Origin: an uncultured Marinifilum sp.
GTDB lineage: Bacteria; Bacteroidota; Bacteroidia; Bacteroidales; Marinifilaceae
Assembly: GCF_963677195.1 (NCBI RefSeq)
Contig: NZ_OY781918.1
Coordinates: 62,001-126,000 of the forward strand
DNA: 64,000 nucleotides
Direction of reading: 5' to 3'
The position numbers and the translations under genes are program-made. A model generated the notes under the pieces. That model saw only the letters and a list, made by a program, of their open reading frames with translations. It was not told the DNA's origin and made no database searches. This document shows, piece by piece, positions 62,971-64,000 of the stretch; the stretch's first letter is position 1; every line of letters starts with the position of its first letter.

Positions 62971-63946
62971 TGCGATCAGTATTAAAAGCCTTGAAATATA
63001 TTTAGGAATAAATGGTGATAAATTTCGAAGACAGTACAAAACAAATTTAAGTGGTTTTGATCAATGGGATAAAAAGCTACACGCCAAAGATTACCTGATA
63101 TTTCCTGAAAACATAGGTTCTAATTTAGCTCTTGATGAAACAGCCTTTTCAAATGGAGAGTTGTATACCATTCTCAGTAACAAAGATAAAAAAGGAAAGC
63201 AAGGTAGCTTGGTTGGTGTGTTTAACGGAACACAAGCTGATTCCATTATAAGTTTAATTCGCGAACACATTTCAGAAGAGTTGCGCTATACCGTTAAAGA
63301 AGTTACTCTTGACATGGCTGGTAGCATGAATAAGATCGTAAGAAAATGTTTTCTAAAAGCTGAAATCACTACAGATCGATTTCATGTGCAAAAGCTGGCC
63401 AATGATGCCGTACAAGAGCTTAGAATTAAGCATAGGTGGAAGATAATAGATGATGAAAATGCAGAGTATAAGAAAGCGAAATTAGAAGGAAAATTGTATA
63501 AACCTGAAATATTGGAAAATGGTGATACACTGCGACAATTGATGGCTAGAGCTCGTTATGCATTGTATAAATCTCCGGAAAAATGGACTACATCTCAAGA
63601 AATCAGAGCTCGTTTATTATTTGAAAGATTTCCCGAAATTAAGAAAGCATACAGGCTCTCGGATGGACTTAGAAAAATATACAATCAATCTTTAGAACCA
63701 AATGTAGCAAGACTTAAACTAGCACAATGGTTCGATGAAATTGAAAGAGCCGGAATGGATTCTTTTAATTCAATAAAAAGAACTTTTGAAGTACATCATA
63801 AACAAATTGTTAATTATTTCTTGAATAGAAGTACAAACGCTTTTGCCGAATCTTTAAATGCTAAAATTAAAAATTTCAGAAGATCTTTAAGAGGGATTGT
63901 TGATTTAGATTTCTTCCTTTTTAGGTTATCTAAAATTTTTGCTTAG
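62969..63946 (+). CDS. ISAon1-type (ISL3-like) transposase, DDE part
   Basis: About 325 codons from the shift site; the conventional ORF opens at a TTG (63161). The upstream frame is clearly coding: INGDKFRRQYKTNLSG, FDQWDKKLHAKDYLIFPENIG, then LALDETAFSNGELYTI, whose Asp is the first catalytic residue. Others are the Asp in VTLDMAGSMNKIVRKCFLKAEITTDRFHVQKLA and the Glu in RSTNAFAESLNAKIKNFRRSLRG. No in-frame ATG occurs before the catalytic part, so it is most likely made as a fusion with the N-terminal part by frameshifting. Confidence 0.85.
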   Translation, partial: NAISIKSLEIYLGINGDKFRRQYKTNLSGFDQWDKKLHAKDYLIFPENIGSNLALDETAFSNGELYTILSNKDKKGKQGSLVGVFNGTQADSIISLIREHISEELRYTVKEVTLDMAGSMNKIVRKCFLKAEITTDRFHVQKLANDAVQELRIKHRWKIIDDENAEYKKAKLEGKLYKPEILENGDTLRQLMARARYALYKSPEKWTTSQEIRARLLFERFPEIKKAYRLSDGLRKIYNQSLEPNVARLKLAQWFDEIERAGMDSFNSIKRTFEVHHKQIVNYFLNRSTNAFAESLNAKIKNFRRSLRGIVDLDFFLFRLSKIFA

Positions 63947-64000
63947 CTAAAAAAAATTGTGGAGTAGACCCAACTTTTGATGGTGACCCATTATTAATTG

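Larger units (their letters stand above)
62521..63989 (+). mobile_element. ISL3-like (ISAon1-type) insertion sequence, complete
   Basis: 1469 bp. The imperfect terminal repeats start GGATCAGTTTCAAAAGTTGG at the left; the right end, reversed, reads GGGTCACCATCAAAAGTTGG, and both continue GTCT. Inner 14 bp are identical. An 8-bp direct repeat ATTATTAA flanks it (62513-62520, 63990-63997). It contains two transposase frames linked by a likely +1 shift. Confidence 0.92.

Overview
The window is chromosomal DNA from a member of the Bacteroidota, most likely an environmental or marine member of the Bacteroidales/Marinilabiliales (genus not determinable from the sequence alone). This rests on the AT-rich composition, the TTTG-N17-20-TAnnTTTG promoters seen before many genes, the general lack of Shine-Dalgarno sequences, many short-signal lipoproteins, a GldB homologue, LytTR/LytS-type two-component genes, DUF1573 and DUF4369-TlpA proteins, and a short single-chain flotillin FloA/NfeD pair.

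Layout. 0-8 kb: the 5' part of an NtrC-type regulator, a small exported protein, a DoxX-like protein, an M28 peptidase lipoprotein, a multi-PAS hybrid histidine kinase and L-serine dehydratase. 8-12.4 kb: a hexuronate (tagaturonate/altronate) catabolic module, made of a LacI-type regulator, UxaB and UxaA, with a palindromic operator just downstream of the uxaB promoter. 12.4-13.0 kb: three identical tandem tRNA-Pro genes, a degenerate tRNA relic and tRNA-Ser. 13.2-17.2 kb: a four-gene operon (TPR/PD40/SPOR protein, ClpS, NfeD, FloA). 17.5-22.6 kb: Bcp peroxiredoxin, RecA, an S9 peptidase and an EamA exporter. 22.7-28.8 kb: a large ABCG-like transporter, an unknown lipoprotein and a LytTR/LytS pair. 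29-38 kb: an isochorismatase-fold hydrolase, MiaA, a Yip1-like protein, SmpB, an uncommon P-loop nucleoside kinase, UvrA and a lytic transglycosylase. Between smpB and the kinase lies an intergenic cluster of DnaA-box-like sites.

38-44.6 kb: an unknown lipoprotein, two PLP aminotransferase-fold enzymes, a second EamA exporter, an isolated half of a DEAD-box helicase and two dps genes encoding identical proteins, made by a recent tandem duplication that also copied the 3' tail of the helicase-like gene. 44.6-54.2 kb: an exported PepC-like cysteine peptidase, a frameshifted dihydrolipoamide dehydrogenase gene, a ZnuABC-type metal transporter, a TlpA-like thioredoxin lipoprotein, MeaB and a two-domain DUF1573 protein. 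54.3-55.4 kb: an intact IS982-like element with a 5-bp target duplication. 55.6-62.4 kb: an M20 amidohydrolase, a small 2[4Fe-4S] ferredoxin, 5-formyl-THF cyclo-ligase, a nitrilase-fold hydrolase, GldB, NAD synthetase and a Crp/Fnr regulator. 62.5-64 kb: a complete ISL3/ISAon1-like element with an 8-bp target duplication, whose transposase is split by an apparent +1 frameshift.

Most of the window is ordinary housekeeping and regulatory sequence. The observations most worth following are the DnaA-box-like cluster at 31.97-32.12 kb with an outward promoter/hairpin beside it, the fresh dps duplication, the broken lpdA-like gene, the tRNA-Pro array in which each copy has its own differently built terminator, the half-helicase, and the FloA/NfeD/ClpS/SPOR operon. 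No CRISPR array, prophage or recognisable defence island was seen.
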